Part shown: piece after piece, positions 11,387-24,823 of the stretch
Layout of the letters: every line of letters begins with the position of its first letter
Numbering within the stretch: the first letter of the stretch is position 1
Assembly (NCBI GenBank): GCA_000697665.1
Contig: KL197719.1
Coordinates: forward strand, 1,001,968-1,065,967
Source of the DNA: Jaapia argillacea MUCL 33604
Taxonomy: Eukaryota; Basidiomycota; Agaricomycetes; Jaapiales; Jaapiaceae
Length of the DNA stretch: 64,000 nt
Reading direction: 5' to 3'
Notes under the pieces: generated by a model
The model's database searches: none
Seen by the model: the letters and a program-made list of their open reading frames with translations, nothing else
What the model was told of the DNA's origin: nothing
Program-made: the position numbers and the translations under genes

Positions 11387-14300
11387 GGATGTAGGCACTG
11401 GACAGGCGCACAAAAGCACCGAGATTGTATCTCCGCGGGATTGTGCCTCAGCTGCAGGACCTGAGGAGATAGGAGGGTTGTGGTCGCTATAATCTTTGTC
11501 GTTATTATGCCAAGTTTTGGATAACACAGCGTTTCATCCTATCTATGAATCTCTGAGTCTAAATAAGCAGGGTAAACACACGTTTTACCGCACGCTGTGG
11601 ATTCCACCACGGCGGATCTCGTTGCAGCATGATGCATGTGATGATTGGGTGTGTTGACGATCCCCATTTGGTTGGGCGTTTGCTAGATCGACAGAAGCGA
11701 GTAGAAATGATCCTGGAGTCACTCCCACTGTGCCAGGTGTCCTCGGCCCGCTTTGAGTGTTGGACGTTCATCTCGAGTGGTGAAGATTAAACTCAGAGCT
11801 TCCGTGTTACGGCCGCCAACATCACTCGAACACAAGGTCAACATCAGACGATCAACCGTCCATAGAATGCGAACCTTTCCAAACAACGTGATCCCTCCCC
11901 CTGGGCGATGGTAACAACAAGAGAGTTCAATTAAGACGGATAGAACCGGACACTAGTACCGGGATCACACCTTTGTAGTGCGATGTCATCAATCAGCTCT
12001 ATACGTTCGTGGATGTCGTAACGTCGAGGAGACAGGTTGAAGTATCTGATAATTTTGGTATCTCGTCGGGTCGTGGAGAGGACATGAGGAGATGACGCCT
12101 CGAAGGAGATTTTGTCCACCACGGTATGGGCAGCGATTCGGTTCGATAGGCAATGCTATCGCAGGCATTATATCAGAACCGAATGTTTTGTCGTAAGAAT
12201 GGGGTTGGGAAGTTACCTTTCGGACATTCTACGGGAGGAGCCATAGAATGACAGCTTCCTATCTCGCCGTTGGATGCACAGGCTCAGGACCAGAAGAACC
12301 AAATTTTGGTGGCTGCAACTACCACGCGGGAATTTTCGACCGGGCGACGTGAGCCGTTGAATGCCAGTTTCCGCAAAAGAACGGGGGCTAGCGTGGCAGA
12401 GCCAGAACAGAAGGAAGGTCGCGTTGGCGGTGAGAATAGTCGAGTTGGCCTTATTCGCCAGACTATGTCCGTTTCATAGGACCGGCTACCATATTTAGTC
12501 CACGCTTGAAGAGTAGTTGGGTTCTTCCCCAATGACATCTTGACGAGTTAGGCAACCAAAAAATTTTATCGTAGTGCGCTCGACGTCCATCTGAGGTGGA
12601 GGGAGGGAGATGACTTTTGATGCACGGCCACTTGGGTATTCATTCCTTGGATTTCAGCGGATGTCAAGCACAGAAGAGCTTGCAAGGGCTCCGGAAGCAC
12701 CTGCGGTGTCAGGCAGTAAATCTTCGAGGCGAGAGCACGACCAGTGGGCTGTCTCTCTAGTCGCTCTTGAAAGAGGTATACCATTTCGTAGGGAAGCAAC
12801 GCGCAACTCCGTGTGTTTTCTTTGGAGTTCGCCCCAAAGACTTGCTCTGTATAGCCGTGTGGTACACAGTAACTCGGGTTCGTTCTTACCCAAATAGCCG
12901 AGAGATTATTCGTGAAAGGTCGCACCATGCCGTCAAGCTGCTGGTCAAGAACGCCTGCGAGAAACAATCCCAGGAAGCGTCGGCAAAGTATTGGCCCTCA
13001 CCGAGTGGGAGCAGTATCGCTGCATCCAGCCGTGAACCGGAGAAGATCCGATGCCGAGCGCATCCATCGTGGACAAGACAGATTCAGCGACGAAACCTGA
13101 GGTAAGCAACCAATGAACCGCGCGCGTCATTGCCTCGCTAGGCGAAGGAACCGGGTTTATGGTGAGTAGAGAGCATGGGTGGAATGAAATCTGATACCCA
13201 CAGATATACGCGATGGGACGATCCACGAGATTCAGTGGGAGGTACCGATCTATTGTCAGGACAATGGAGTATCTGGTGTATTCTCCGTGTGTGGTGCTTG
13301 GAGCCGAGGCTCGTCCGTATAGATCGCGGAAATAAATGGCACGAAGACTTGGCCCGACCACGAGCTGTAATCAGACTGTCAAAACTTAACCAAGTCCCGA
13401 ATATGGACAACGGAGAGTTTGACTGTTTGCGGGCGCTCTGACCGCTGGCTGACGCAGGCTCAGTTGCTTGTTGATAGCGACCAAAGAAAAACTCACCTGG
13501 CGTTGGGTCTTATACAATCTCCGTCACATCGTTGTTTGGTGACGGACCGGACTTGAGGCGTATTACCCGAGCTTTCCTACAGTCGCGTTTCCTCCGGCAA
13601 GGAGGACAGGGGGATAAACATATGTCGACTTACGGCGCAGTGGGGTGAACTGAACCGTCTGAAAATATGGTATGGAGTGAGAAATGTGCATTTTTGACTG
13701 AGGGTCACCTTCAGGTCTGGAACCATTCCGAGCAACCAGCGCCGTTCTTGTGTGGTGACAATTCTGCGACACATTGGATCCGACCCATTGGCAATTTGCT
13801 GGGGATGCATCAAGACTTTCGTAGAAGGTGAAGATCGATCAGATAACGCGGGACGCGAGGTCAAGAATGATCTTGAGGAAGAGTAACTGTCCGCTGCTTC
13901 GCACTCCGACATGAATCTACCAACACGCACCGCAATGACACCTCCCAGCTCGATAAAAATGGGTTCACCTGAAAGGTATATAATAAACCTTGACCAACCA
14001 CCAAACGACCATTCACTAAACCCACCACTCCATTCTTCTGATAACGCACTTTATCTCCCGGGACGAACTGTGTCTGTGTTCGCTCCCTGAGCGGGTTGTT
14101 TCACCGCTATCCAGACACGTCCGCTCCTTGCGGAAATTAACCAAGGCCACGATTACGTCGAGAACTCGGTGAGTGTTGTGAATTCCTCCAATTTTTGGAC
14201 ATTTTTTGCAAATTTTCTTCTTGATGAGCTCAAGGCTTTTCCATGTTCCCCCACATGGGGTCCGAGGGACTCCCTGACCGTCATAGAGGGTTATGCCTTG

Positions 14301-15991
14301 GTCTGAGGCACTTCCTCCCTTGTGTACTTGCGACAAAAACCTCGCCTACGGGTAACGGTCAGAGTACATACCATGGGAATGGAAGAAGCTTCAGACCATG
14401 GGACGACGACTATGCACGTCTTGTGAGGAGCACCAGACGACCCATCGCGGCCGCTTGGATCATTCCGCTTTTTTTGGCATGATCCATTCTCTGCCAATTC
14501 GATTCCCTTTCGCTTCATGCTTGTGTCGCGGATCCTATTGCTCGTGCATTGTACCAACGGACAAAACATCTGTTCCGGCTGACATGCATAGAGAGGGGAC
14601 ATACTTTCTTGCTTCGTAACCGTTTCGTTCTGTCGCCCGCGTGCTTGAGTGTCGAGCGCATCTTCTGGAGCGATATTGGCCGTCCAGTTGACATATCCCC
14701 GTGTGCGCTTCTGCGGCTGTGTCGGTGTCGCAGAGGATCAAATTATTGGCAGCATTGGATGGGCAGCATCGCTCGGAGTATGATGCAACATACACTACAG
14801 ATGAGATAACTGGATTAGAGAAGCAGCGAGGATTGTAGTATTCCTGTTGGATCAGGCTGCAAGAAGCCTAAATTGGTTTCGTGTCAAAAAGCTGGCTGCA
14901 TTGGCCAAGGAAACTCTAACCCTGCCTGGCCTCTTCTTTCTTTTCTCTTCTGACAAATCTTCCTCTGCCAGATATTCCCAAGCGTCCCGCTGATGGCGGT
15001 GATCCTCGGTCTCGAAGTCATTTGAAGAGATTCACTCCCAAATTCCACGGCGTTCCGACCCCACACTCCCCTCGAAATCAAGGTGGCGAAGCGGCCTTAG
15101 CCTTGATGTACACATCGATTCGCTTGAGTCATCTCCTTCCTCAGATTTTCTACTTATCGGATCTCATCTATTCACAGCACACGCCCTCGATGCGTTCAGG
15201 TTACCTCAGTAATCGGATGCTTCCCGCTGCCTGATAAAATTCGTCCGGAGACGATCCGGTCAAGGAGCTCGCCATGACCATGACTTCTCCAACGACGAAG
15301 ACTTTCTTAACCTTGATTTGGTCAAGAGCTGTTCCTTTCTGTGGCAGCCAACAATTCCCCGTGTACGTTGAGTGAAAGAATAGAATTTATACACCGGCCT
15401 CGGGTTTCCGACCCGTGGGTGCGGCGACGTGCCTGCTGCCGTGAGTAATAGCGGGATGTCGTCTTCACTCACTTGGCTTGGCTATATATATTACCTCGGG
15501 TGATTCTAGATGGATGATGGGTCGTGGACTTCGGTACAGTTGCGACTGTCCAGACTTGCACTTATCAAAGCCATGGAGGAGATCCAGAGCATGTACATTT
15601 AGAAGAGAAGTGGTACATTGGGGCTTTCAGAAGGTACCTTTTAAGCGGGACTGGATTAATCGAGAGGATGTTTTCGCCCCCACCCATTTATCCTGTCGTC
15701 GGTGGTAGTCGCCTTCAACTTGTGCGGAAGTATGTCAGCCATGTGGGTGCCATCCAATTTTATGTGGGGGGACTCCATCACCGAGGAAACGTTCCCGCAG
15801 AGAACCTCCTGGAAATCGGCGGGATCCAGTGAGGAGTTTCGCGGAGTTTACAATATGAAACTCGAGGAGATACTGAGGAGAAGTGAGACGCATGCAGCAA
15901 GCGTGGCGATACTAGAAGCATGATTGAGCACACGAGTCAAAGATATTTTACAGTGTGGCTACCCTCCCCAGAAGCGAAGCGCTCGGGGGCA
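11387..15991. other. 4.6 kb gene-poor stretch with coding-like islands
   Basis: I found no complete gene here. Islands on the minus strand have coding-like wording, for example near 13.6-14.05 kb and near 14.6-15.1 kb (a charged stretch around HQRDAWEYLAEEDLSEEKR), but none shows a domain I recognise or a full splice model. Nothing resembles a tRNA, rRNA or CRISPR array. I see no convincing terminal repeats. It could be a decayed old element, a broken gene, or a fast-evolving gene whose exons I could not join. This is by far the longest empty stretch in an otherwise tightly packed window. Confidence 0.4.
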
Positions 15992-17500
15992 CTACGCCCA
16001 ACGGCCAGGTACGACGGGAACAGAACTTGACAAGCCACCATCAACGGCGAAGTTCTGCCCGTTCACGTAACTCGAGTCGTCTTGACAAAGAAATGTCAGT
16101 CAGACGTCGGATGAAGAAGCTCAGACATTTACCAGAGGCTAAGAAGAGCGCTGCTTGCGCGATCTCTACAATCACAATTGAACATCAATCCTTTCCCGTG
16201 CTCAAAATCAAGTCAATCGTGGAGGAACACACCTTCTGCAACGCCGTATCGCCCCAAAGGATTGAGCTGGCCGACTTTGCTGATGGTTCCTCTCTGCCGA
16301 GCATATTCGAAGGTTGCGGCTGGCATTCCAGTCTCGATTAACCCGGGGCAAATGGAGTTGATGCGGATGTCAGTTTTCTGGAGTTGATAGGCAGAGGTCA
16401 TAGCCATCGAGTTCACCCTACTTTCCTTCAGGAACGGTAAAACTGGAGAATTCTAGACAACTCACGCGGCCTTACTGGCACTATCTGTCGCAGGGTAGTG
16501 GATATAAGTCGGAATGGGTATTTATAGAAGAAAAAGAGAGCATACAATCGATAGGCCCGGCGCCAGAGCGGAGGCCAGCAACTGAAGACTCTTCGTCAAT
16601 TGAGTCCTCACTGCAACACCACGCAAGCAACCGCACCAGATGCAGTGAGGATAATGCTCCCACCACTGTATTCTTTGCCAGTGGCAGGGTCCGTCTTCAT
16701 CATCGCCTCAGACGCATACTTGATGGCCAGGAAACACCTAAATCCGACAGGATTGGCTCCTCTGTCAATACCTCCAGGAGGTAGAGGGAACTCACGAGAG
16801 TGCGTTAATTCGCATGGTATTCATGAATGCTTCTGCGGTCGCATCGGCCAATGGACTGACGGTCGCGATTCCCGCCTATTCTCCGATAAATGTGGCTGGG
16901 TCATGGCAGGGTGGAACAACCGAGACACTTACGTTGGCGAAGAACACATCCAGTTTGCCTTCTTCTGCCAAAGCTTGCTTACAGACGTTTGAGATTGCTG
17001 TTTCGTCAGCGGCATCGGCCTGAATGGTAGTAACCTGGGACAAGAACAAAGTTCATGGGACCTCCTACAAAGTTAATATAAAAAGTCCCGACCTTAACGT
17101 CCGGGTAAGACTTCTGGATTGTGTCCTTAAGGTTAGGGAGATTGTCGGGAAGGAAATCTATCAGGTATAGATGGCGGGCGCCTGGAAAACTTCCAACTCG
17201 AATTCAATCGAATATATATATCGGATTATATTCGCACCTTCATGAGCAAAGAGCATCGCTGAAGCCCGACTAGATCCCACCTCAATCACCATAGCCCATT
17301 CTATCAAACGACTGGACGCACCCGATGCCCTTCATAGACCCTACTCCAGTAATAACACATACTTTGCCTTTCAGCTTTGAGCCCCGAGGTGAATTGGCGA
17401 GATGTGACTGGATCTTCTCAATCCGAGCCAAAGTCCGCTTGTAGTGATCGTCTGCCTTGCCTTTCGTGGAACGCGAGCTGTCGTAACCTTTAAGAGTCAT
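15992..17500 (-). CDS. Short-chain dehydrogenase/reductase (classical SDR)
   Basis: Eleven exons, one of only 19 bases (16466-16484), give 317 residues. The cofactor motif reads VCVITGVGSMKGIGRA (a TGxxxGIG type with two extra residues), followed by a DFLPDN acidic turn and FFANAGIATVSPL, where NAG stabilises the central sheet. The active site is Ser in ILTASES, then Tyr and Lys in DYSASKAAV; the Tyr codon is built across a splice junction. NSICPGLIETGM and GQNFAVDGGLSS close the domain. Classical SDRs are NAD(P)-linked oxidoreductases; the substrate cannot be read from sequence. An N-terminal extension of about 45 residues precedes the Rossmann fold. The start at 17500 was chosen over an upstream in-frame ATG at 17611 because the extra stretch looks unlike coding sequence. 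Confidence 0.88.
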
Positions 17501-18418
17501 GATACTAGTCTTGCGGAGTGCAACGAGAGCGATAACGCAGGAATGACAAGCGTCTTGAGTCTCAATCAAGCCTGAGTGGTGGGATGTTGGGGAAATGGGA
17601 GCAGAAGTCACCCTGGGTCACCTGTTATTGTCCTTCCGGCACATGAACCACCGGTTGCCATAAATTTCAAGAGGGTTTGCGAGCGCTAAGAATTGAGATC
17701 AAGGACGCAGCCAGGTCAGACTCGTCAGAGTACAGCAATACATTGAGGTAGCAAGTGGGTCTCAGGGGCAGATATAAAATCCACAAGGTATTGTAACGTC
17801 CCAAAGAACATTGTTGTAGATCATCGATTGCCAATCGACTCGATCCACGTTGTGGAAATCCCGACATACTCCAAAACCCCTACATACAGGATCCAGTGTA
17901 TATATGACCCTCGTCCCAAACAGAAATCCTAGTGCTTCGCATCTCTCAGATTCGTTGAGATGGTTGACATCGACGCTGTCGAAGCAGCGTATACTCAGCG
18001 TTGAACAGGCCAAAGACAGGATGACGCGGAAGATTGGTACCTTGCCAATCCATTACGTTGACTGAGAAATTTTGTTTCGAGCACTCGCTACAGGTCAACA
18101 TTAGAGGTTCCAGATTCGCGAAAAGTGAGAGCTTTTCGAAACAGCGTTCGAAAGGGAAAGACTTCCCTGTATCCACATCGTTTGGAACATGATGGTCGAG
18201 CAAAAATAAGGGTAGGTTCAGAAAAACAGTGCGAAAGTTGGATTTCTTCTGTGCCCAGGAGGCGCTTGTGAAGACTGCACCTACGTACTAGCTATCCAAC
18301 ATGGGGGGGAAAGCCAGTAGCGTTACTGTGGCGTGACGCTATGTGACAGAAGTCTTGTGACCTCCGTTGCTTTTGGCGTTTTCGAGACTGGCAGCTTGCA
18401 ACTCACCTTACTTATATC
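17501..18418. other. Intergenic stretch holding a possible gene remnant
   Basis: Between the SDR and CCT6 start codons, the minus strand at about 17760-18260 has a coding-like run that includes FPFERCFEKLSLFANLE. Its style recalls the C-terminal region of fungal F-box/LRR-type proteins. No ATG, F-box or full set of exons could be assembled, so I treat it as a fragment at most. The right part must also carry the CCT6 promoter. Confidence 0.3.
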
Positions 18419-20507
18419 ATGGCTTCAAGCATCGAATTGATCAATCCCAAAGCTGAGAGCGTCCGACGAGCGGCGGCCCTGCAGGTTTGTTTGATCTTGT
18501 CCAGTTTATAATTTGATCACGAACCTTGGGCAGGTGAACACCACTGGTGCAATGGGCCTGGCGAACGTTGTGAAGGGTAATCTGGGTACGCTGTAGATCC
18601 TACTTTGCTGCACATGTAAACTAATCTCCGGAACTAGGTCCTCGAGGGACACTGAAAATGCTGGTCGATGGTGCAGGTCAGATCAAGATGACCAAGGATG
18701 GCAAAGTCTTGCTCTCCGAGATGCAGATCCAAAATCCGACTGCGGCAATGATCGCCCGGACAGCGGTCGCGCAAGACGAGCAAGTTGGAGATGGCACAAC
18801 CTCTGTTGTATTACTGGTTGGAGAGCTACTGAAGCAGGCCGATCGATACATTTCGGAGGGTGTTCATCCGACTGTGATAGCAGAGGGTTTTGATTTGGCA
18901 AAAAAGGAAGCCTTGGCTGTATGTGCATTTATTATCGAGATTCCTACACGTATCTGATCAAACGCGTGGACATAAGTTCTTGGACAAGTTCAAGCAGCCA
19001 GTGAAACTTGATCGCGCTACTCTGATCAATGTCGCAAATACATCTCTCTCCACCAAATTGTCCTCATCGCTGGCTCGACAGCTTGCAGCAGATGTTGTAG
19101 ATGCCGTATTGACGATCAGACCTCCGCCACCATCGAAGGGTGTGTTCTTGTATTTCTTTCCTCTTCGCTGCATAGCAACTAATAGTCGCCACTCTCCAGA
19201 TGCAAAAGACCAATACCAGGAGCCAATCGATCTTCATATGATTGAAGTCATGAAGATGCAACATCGGACAGCTTCAGAGACGCAACTTGTCCGCGGTCTT
19301 GTATTGGATCATGGTGCAAGACATCCGGACATGCCCAAACGGGTTGAGAACGCCTTCATTTTGACGCTCAATGTCAGTTTGGAATACGAAAAGACGTAAT
19401 TACTCTGTGTCATCCCATCTCATTCCGCCCCGATTAACCTCGTAATTCAGGGAAGTCAATTCCGGGTTCTTCTATTCTTCAGCAGATCAGCGAGAAAAGC
19501 TCGTTGAGTCTGAACGAAAATTCACCGACGCAAAATGCAGAAAGATAGTGGAACTCAAGAACCTCGTCTGCGACCAAGCTGTTGACTCGAAGGAGAAGAA
19601 AAAGAACTTCGTGGTCGTCAATCAAAAGGGGATCGATCCTATGAGTCTGGATATCCTCGCAAAGAATGGCATTTTTGCCCTCCGTCGTGCAAAGCGACGC
19701 AACATGGAACGGTGAGTCCATTGTTATGATACCCCCTCGCTTCGATCTGATATCTTGGTTCCCAAGTCTACAACTCGTTTGCGGTGGTACTGCTCAGAAC
19801 TCGGTTGATGAGTTGACACCCGAAGTTCTGGGGTGGGCTGGTCTCGTTTATGAGCACACCCTGGGTGAAGAGAAATATACATTTATCGAGGACGTCAAGG
19901 AGCCCAAGAGTGTCACCCTCCTAATCAAGGGACCCAACCAGTACACGACTGCACAAATCCAAGACGGTTTGAGGGACGGGCTACGTGCCGTGAAGAATGC
20001 ACTCGAAGATAACGCCCTAATCCCTGGTGCTGGGGCTTTTGAAATTGCATGCGCTGCTCATCTATCAGGGCCTGTCAAGAAGAGCGCAAAAGGCCGAGTC
20101 AAGATGGGCGTACAAGCGTTCGCAGATGCCATGTTGATCATTCCAAAGACCCTCGCTCAAAATGGAGGATTTGACGTGCAAGATGTCGTCGTCGCGCTGC
20201 AGGTAGTCTATCCTTTGGATCAGGTTGTTCCCATCACTAAACCATCTTCGTAGGACGAGCAGGCCGAAGGTAATGTTGTTGGGATCGATCTCCAATCAGG
20301 CGAACCCTGTGATCCAACTGTGGAGGGCATCTGGGATAATTATCGAGTGAAAAGGCAAATGCTCCATTCCTGGTCAGTTCATTCATCATACAGAGCGATT
20401 TTATCATTCACGTCCACGCCAGCTCCGTTATCGCTGTCAACTTATTGTCGACTGATGAGATCCTGAGGGCAGGACGTAGTTCATTGAAACCTGATGGCCA
20501 GCAATGA
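18419..20507 (+). CDS. CCT6: Chaperonin CCT/TRiC zeta subunit
   Basis: Nine exons (18419-18484, 18534-18585, 18638-18918, 18977-19139, 19200-19395, 19451-19711, 19767-20202, 20254-20372, 20423-20507) give 552 residues, normal for a CCT subunit. The nucleotide site is intact: [18 protein letters not shown], then [16 protein letters not shown], and near the end [16 protein letters not shown] and [12 protein letters not shown]-like sequence. The zeta identity rests on [20 protein letters not shown] at the start and [24 protein letters not shown] in the apical region. CCT is the cytosolic hetero-octameric double ring that folds actin, tubulin and WD40 proteins; CCT6 is on the low-ATP-affinity side of the ring. 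No oddities in the coding sequence. Confidence 0.95.
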
Positions 20508-20716
20508 TACACAGTACTAGCTCAGTAATCTCGCAGCCCCAACACATATATTCGCATGCACAATAGATTCACCGGCCACCCAGAGAAACCGTAATACGAT
20601 GGAAAGCAATCGATACATCGGCGAGGATATGCTATTACAAAAAAAATATGTACGGATAAGTGTAAAGTTCAAGAAGTGTCAGTGGATAAGGATAGTTGCG
20701 ACAACAAAACGGCAGG

Positions 20717-23700
20717 CTAAGGGATGTTGCTTGAATCGACAGAAAGTTCAGAGCAAGTATCCCACCCGGCATTGATGAGATTGCTAGCTATGGGTGCAGA
20801 AACGACGAGCAGGGAGGGGGGAGTCTTGAACGAGGCACCAATCAGTGAGTTAGAATTCACCACTCCGGCGACTCCGGCCAATCGTGGAGGTTTGCTGGAG
20901 GAAGGGGACGCATCGGAGGAATGTACCAGCCTCTCGACAGATCGTTCCGAGCTTGAGTCTCCATTCCCATTGAGAAGTGACTTCACACTTTTCTCAAACG
21001 ATGCCTCGTGCTGAAGAGTGAACAAGGTTAGGTTAGGAGAGACCGGCAATATGACATCCTGCGCGACGACAATATTCAGTTAGCATAAACCTTGTCTAGA
21101 GGAACGAAACACGCACCTCTTCTCCAGATGACGAGGTATCCAACTCCGCAGCCCCCGCGACCCATAGCCCTGAACCAGTGGCTGTGCTGGCAGGGACGAG
21201 GGCAACATGCGTGGAGCTCGCCCCATAGACTTCATCAGCAGTCAACAAGGTTTGAGAAGCGTGAGGAGGCGTGTTCAGGACATCGTCGAAGCCCGCACTG
21301 TCGTCTCCGTCTCGACTCAGAGAAACCGATGCCCATCGGCGCCGAGCAAAGGTATGAGGGGATGGTTTGTAAGTCAAAGCCCCAGTGGAAGGCAGACGAG
21401 GACGATTATAAGGAGATAAATCAGGTGCAGCGCCCTTATCTTCTTCGACTGTGGCGTATTCATCAACCAAGTCGTCTCTTCGTCTCTTCCCAAGGACGGA
21501 TTCCATATGCTCCACTGCATCGACAACGATGACATCGGAGGGCTCCGAGTGAGTGTCAGGGGTGACGGGCCCTTCGACATCATCATCCGTACTGAGATCT
21601 GGCGTAGGCCGCTTCATAAAGTCTGGCCGATGCCCGGAGTCGGGAACGCTATCGACTGCAGCCCATCTGCGGCGAGCAAACTCTATCGGATTGGGAGCAG
21701 AGGAGAGAAATCCGCACATCCCCTTCAATTGAAACCCTGGGGCTCTATAAAAAAAAGTGTGTTCTTCGCCGTCTTCCTCGGTGCGAAACCTCTTGGTCAG
21801 TCGTTCTTCATTATCTGCGACTTCATCCGGGCTTTTCCTTTCCTCGTCATGGTCTTTTTCCATCTTGGCCCTCACTCGGCTCCTTTCATCAGCTCGCTGT
21901 GCCCTGGAGAGTTTGCCACGGCCAGGGAGCGAAGCAATCTTCCTTCGACCATATATGCCGTTGGTTGTATTCTTTTTACCAAACCTGCCATTAGCTTCGC
22001 GAGGTTGAGTATCGATAACGGTGGGTTTGGGGGGTCTGGGAGCTGAAGGCGACTCCGCTGTAACATCCTCAGATTCCTCTGCAGGGACTTCCATAATGCG
22101 CTTCTTCTTTGGAGGCCTTCCTCGCTTCCTCTTGGGCTGGTCGGCATCGCGTACCTTGACGCTTGGAACGCGGTTGCGACCAATGCGACTCTTGGTTGAA
22201 TTCGCAAGGGTCGCTTTGGCTTTTGCGGACATCGCAACCTTTGGAGCCTTTTCCAACTTCCGTCGCTTGCTTGGCCTCTCGTCAGTGTCGGCGTCGCGGT
22301 CCCTGCGCCTTGCCTTCGTAGCTGCCGCCGTGAGTTTGCGGTCCAGGGCAGAAAGCGCCTTATGCGTAACTTTGTGAGAAGAGGAGTGATCTGCAGGTAC
22401 GCTTTCTTCTCTGGGAGTAGGCATGAAGGTGGAAGCTTGACCAAAAATGCGAATAGGCCAAGACTGTCGGTATATCTCAAAATGACGCATGCACCTGCAG
22501 GACGGCGTAAACAGTTAGAATGTGGATGGCGTTAGCAAAAGGTATCTGACCTTGGACATTCATGTTTCTCCGCTTTATTGCCTTTCTTCGCACTACCCTC
22601 TAACCCAAGTCCCCAAACCACTTGGGAGTCTACCGATATAACAGGCAGTACATTAGAGCATGTCACGCATCTGGGTAGGTGATCGTCGATATCAGGAGGA
22701 GGCATCTGCCTTGCCCGAGAAACATCCCTCGCATCAGCCAATGCCCTGGAGCTCGATTGTGAGCGCAAAGTCCGCATATCGTCTGGTTCCTCCTTCACCA
22801 CAGCCTTCTCTTTCTCCTTGCCCTTGCCCTTCGTAGGTGAAGGGGATTGGGTGGGCTCCTTCTCTTTTCCTTTCCCTCCCTTCGTCGGAGTCCTAGCTTG
22901 CTCTTTAAGCCGAACAATGGTCTTGGAAATGGGACCGGAGGCCGATGGATTCTTCTGTGCTATCTCGGTGTGCTGGGAAGTCTCTTGGACATGGATATCG
23001 CCCCCTGAATCACCTGATTGATCAACAAGGCCCTGAAACCGTCTACTCCGGCGAGGTTCTCGCTGGGTTTTCGCCCCATATGTTCGCAAAACTTTCGGGG
23101 CAGACTCCGACGCCGAAGCCGTGTCTTCAGAGGGAGGTGGGGTGACAAGGGCTGCCTCTGATTGCCCCGCGGCCACTCTGGCCTTTTGGGCTCGGGTAGA
23201 TATGAGGGATCGGTAGGGAGTTTTCTTGGGAGAGGACGAAGTACCCTGGGAAGGCCCATTTGAGGATAGCGAGCTTAGAGAAGATGACGATTCGACAGAT
23301 TTCCGAGAGTCGGAGTCGGGAGTCAATAATCCTGCATCCAGGGGTTGATTAGGAAGAGATGTTGATGGGGCTCTGGAAATCGAAGGGGTGTTCATTTCTG
23401 AGATAGATTCTGCCTCCGCGTGCAACTCGATGGGTGCGGGTCCCGAAGGCGTCTTCGTCCCCTCTTCGTCGCTGTCCTCATCGTCCGATTCAACATCTTT
23501 CTCCGGAAGTATGGCATACACCCCTCGACGCGTCCGGCGTTCGTTGACATTGATGCCGGGCTTGTTTTCTTCTCCTTCGCTGGACGATGATGAGGATGAC
23601 GTCCCTGATTCGGAGTCCGATGATTCGCCGGCGTCTGACACTTCGTCTTCCGCTGGTTGGACGCCATACCCGCCTCGTCCATATCTCTCACATGTTTCGC

Positions 23701-24823
23701 AGAGACAGTGACGATTCTTCCGACCAACTTCGGACGGCGAGTGGATCAGTCAGGTGGAGAAGTCAGACAAGGCAAATGAAACTCACAGTAGCCATCACCG
23801 TAATGCGCCGTTACTTCTTCTCCAACGCCAATAGCCTTGATAACCCGGAAAGTGATGTATCGCCCTTCTCGAAAGAGTTCGCAGTTATTCTCACAATCAT
23901 GCTACAGCCAATTCAAGAACGAGGCATTGGCTCTCCTTAGAGAGCAAACGATTGAGGATGGTCACTCACGTTAACAAAACGAGCAGGCCCCAAGAACAAA
24001 TGATTCTTCTTGAGCTGCTTTGAGTGGATGACACTGAAATCCCTCCGTATCCCATCGGTATTTCTGCAATCCGTCCTCTTCAGCTCCTTGTCCTCTTCTT
24101 CGGTGAGATCAGCCATGGACCCCTTTAGTTCTGATATGACAGCTCCAGGTTGAAGGGGTTTGGTCGCGAGGATACACAGTTCTGATTTGCCAGTTCGATG
24201 TGAATAGCGTGACGTGTGAGCTATTTCGATGGAGCCAGTCGGGATGTAGAGTTCGATGTAACGCGAGGCATGGCTTAAAGAAGCGGCGAGGGTCAGTGAA
24301 CGGAGTGTGGAGTGGGTCTCAGAGGATGACACGTACGTAGCAAACGCATTGATTTGCTTTTGCGTGTAGAGGCGGAGGTAGTAGCGCACTGGAGAGAGGC
24401 TAAGGAATAATTAGACGCGTTAGGATCAACCGAAGCGAGAGACGTACGAAAGCAGCTTGTCAACAGCCTGGCGGATAGCGGTTGGTGCTGGAGACTTGGA
24501 CGCGACAAACTGTACGTGGTGCATCACATCCAGACGTTAGTCGACTGCCCCGTTGTCGCCACGCGTAGATCGGAGTAAATGCAACACACATTCTGGATGA
24601 TCTCCAACAAACGCTCGGCATCAGTCTTTGGTAACCTCCTTGAAGGATCCATCTTGTGCACCAACAAAGGTACGATGCCCGTTCCAAGCTTTTCCACCAG
24701 CAGATGGCTAAGAAAATCATCGTCCCTTGAAAGGTCCTTCATGTTCATAATCTTTGTCGGTCGCCATTCCATCGTCGTCCTCTTGGTATAGGACGAGCTG
24801 GTGCTCGTCACCGATGGAGCCAT
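20717..24823 (-). CDS. SET9: Histone H4-K20 methyltransferase Set9 (Suv4-20/KMT5) with long tail
   Basis: Eight exons (24590-24823, 24448-24509, 24337-24399, 23970-24273, 23787-23901, 22551-23727, 21117-22494, 20717-21058) give 1224 residues. The N-terminal helical bundle (LSRDDDFLSHLLVEKLGTG) and the SET domain (ELCILATKPLQPGAVISELKG, FVNHDCENNCELF, GEEVTAHYGDGYFG) are typical; the post-SET has CLCETC. Set9 methylates histone H4 Lys20 and supports checkpoint signalling. The remaining two thirds are low-complexity Ser/Pro/Lys sequence, with a Cys pair CVTC and CPRC (about residues 640-690) that could bind zinc, and an AT-hook-like KRKRGRPPKKK. The acidic C-terminal part is disordered. The start may instead be at 24766. 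Yeast-type Set9 proteins are much shorter, so the tail is the unusual part. Confidence 0.9.
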
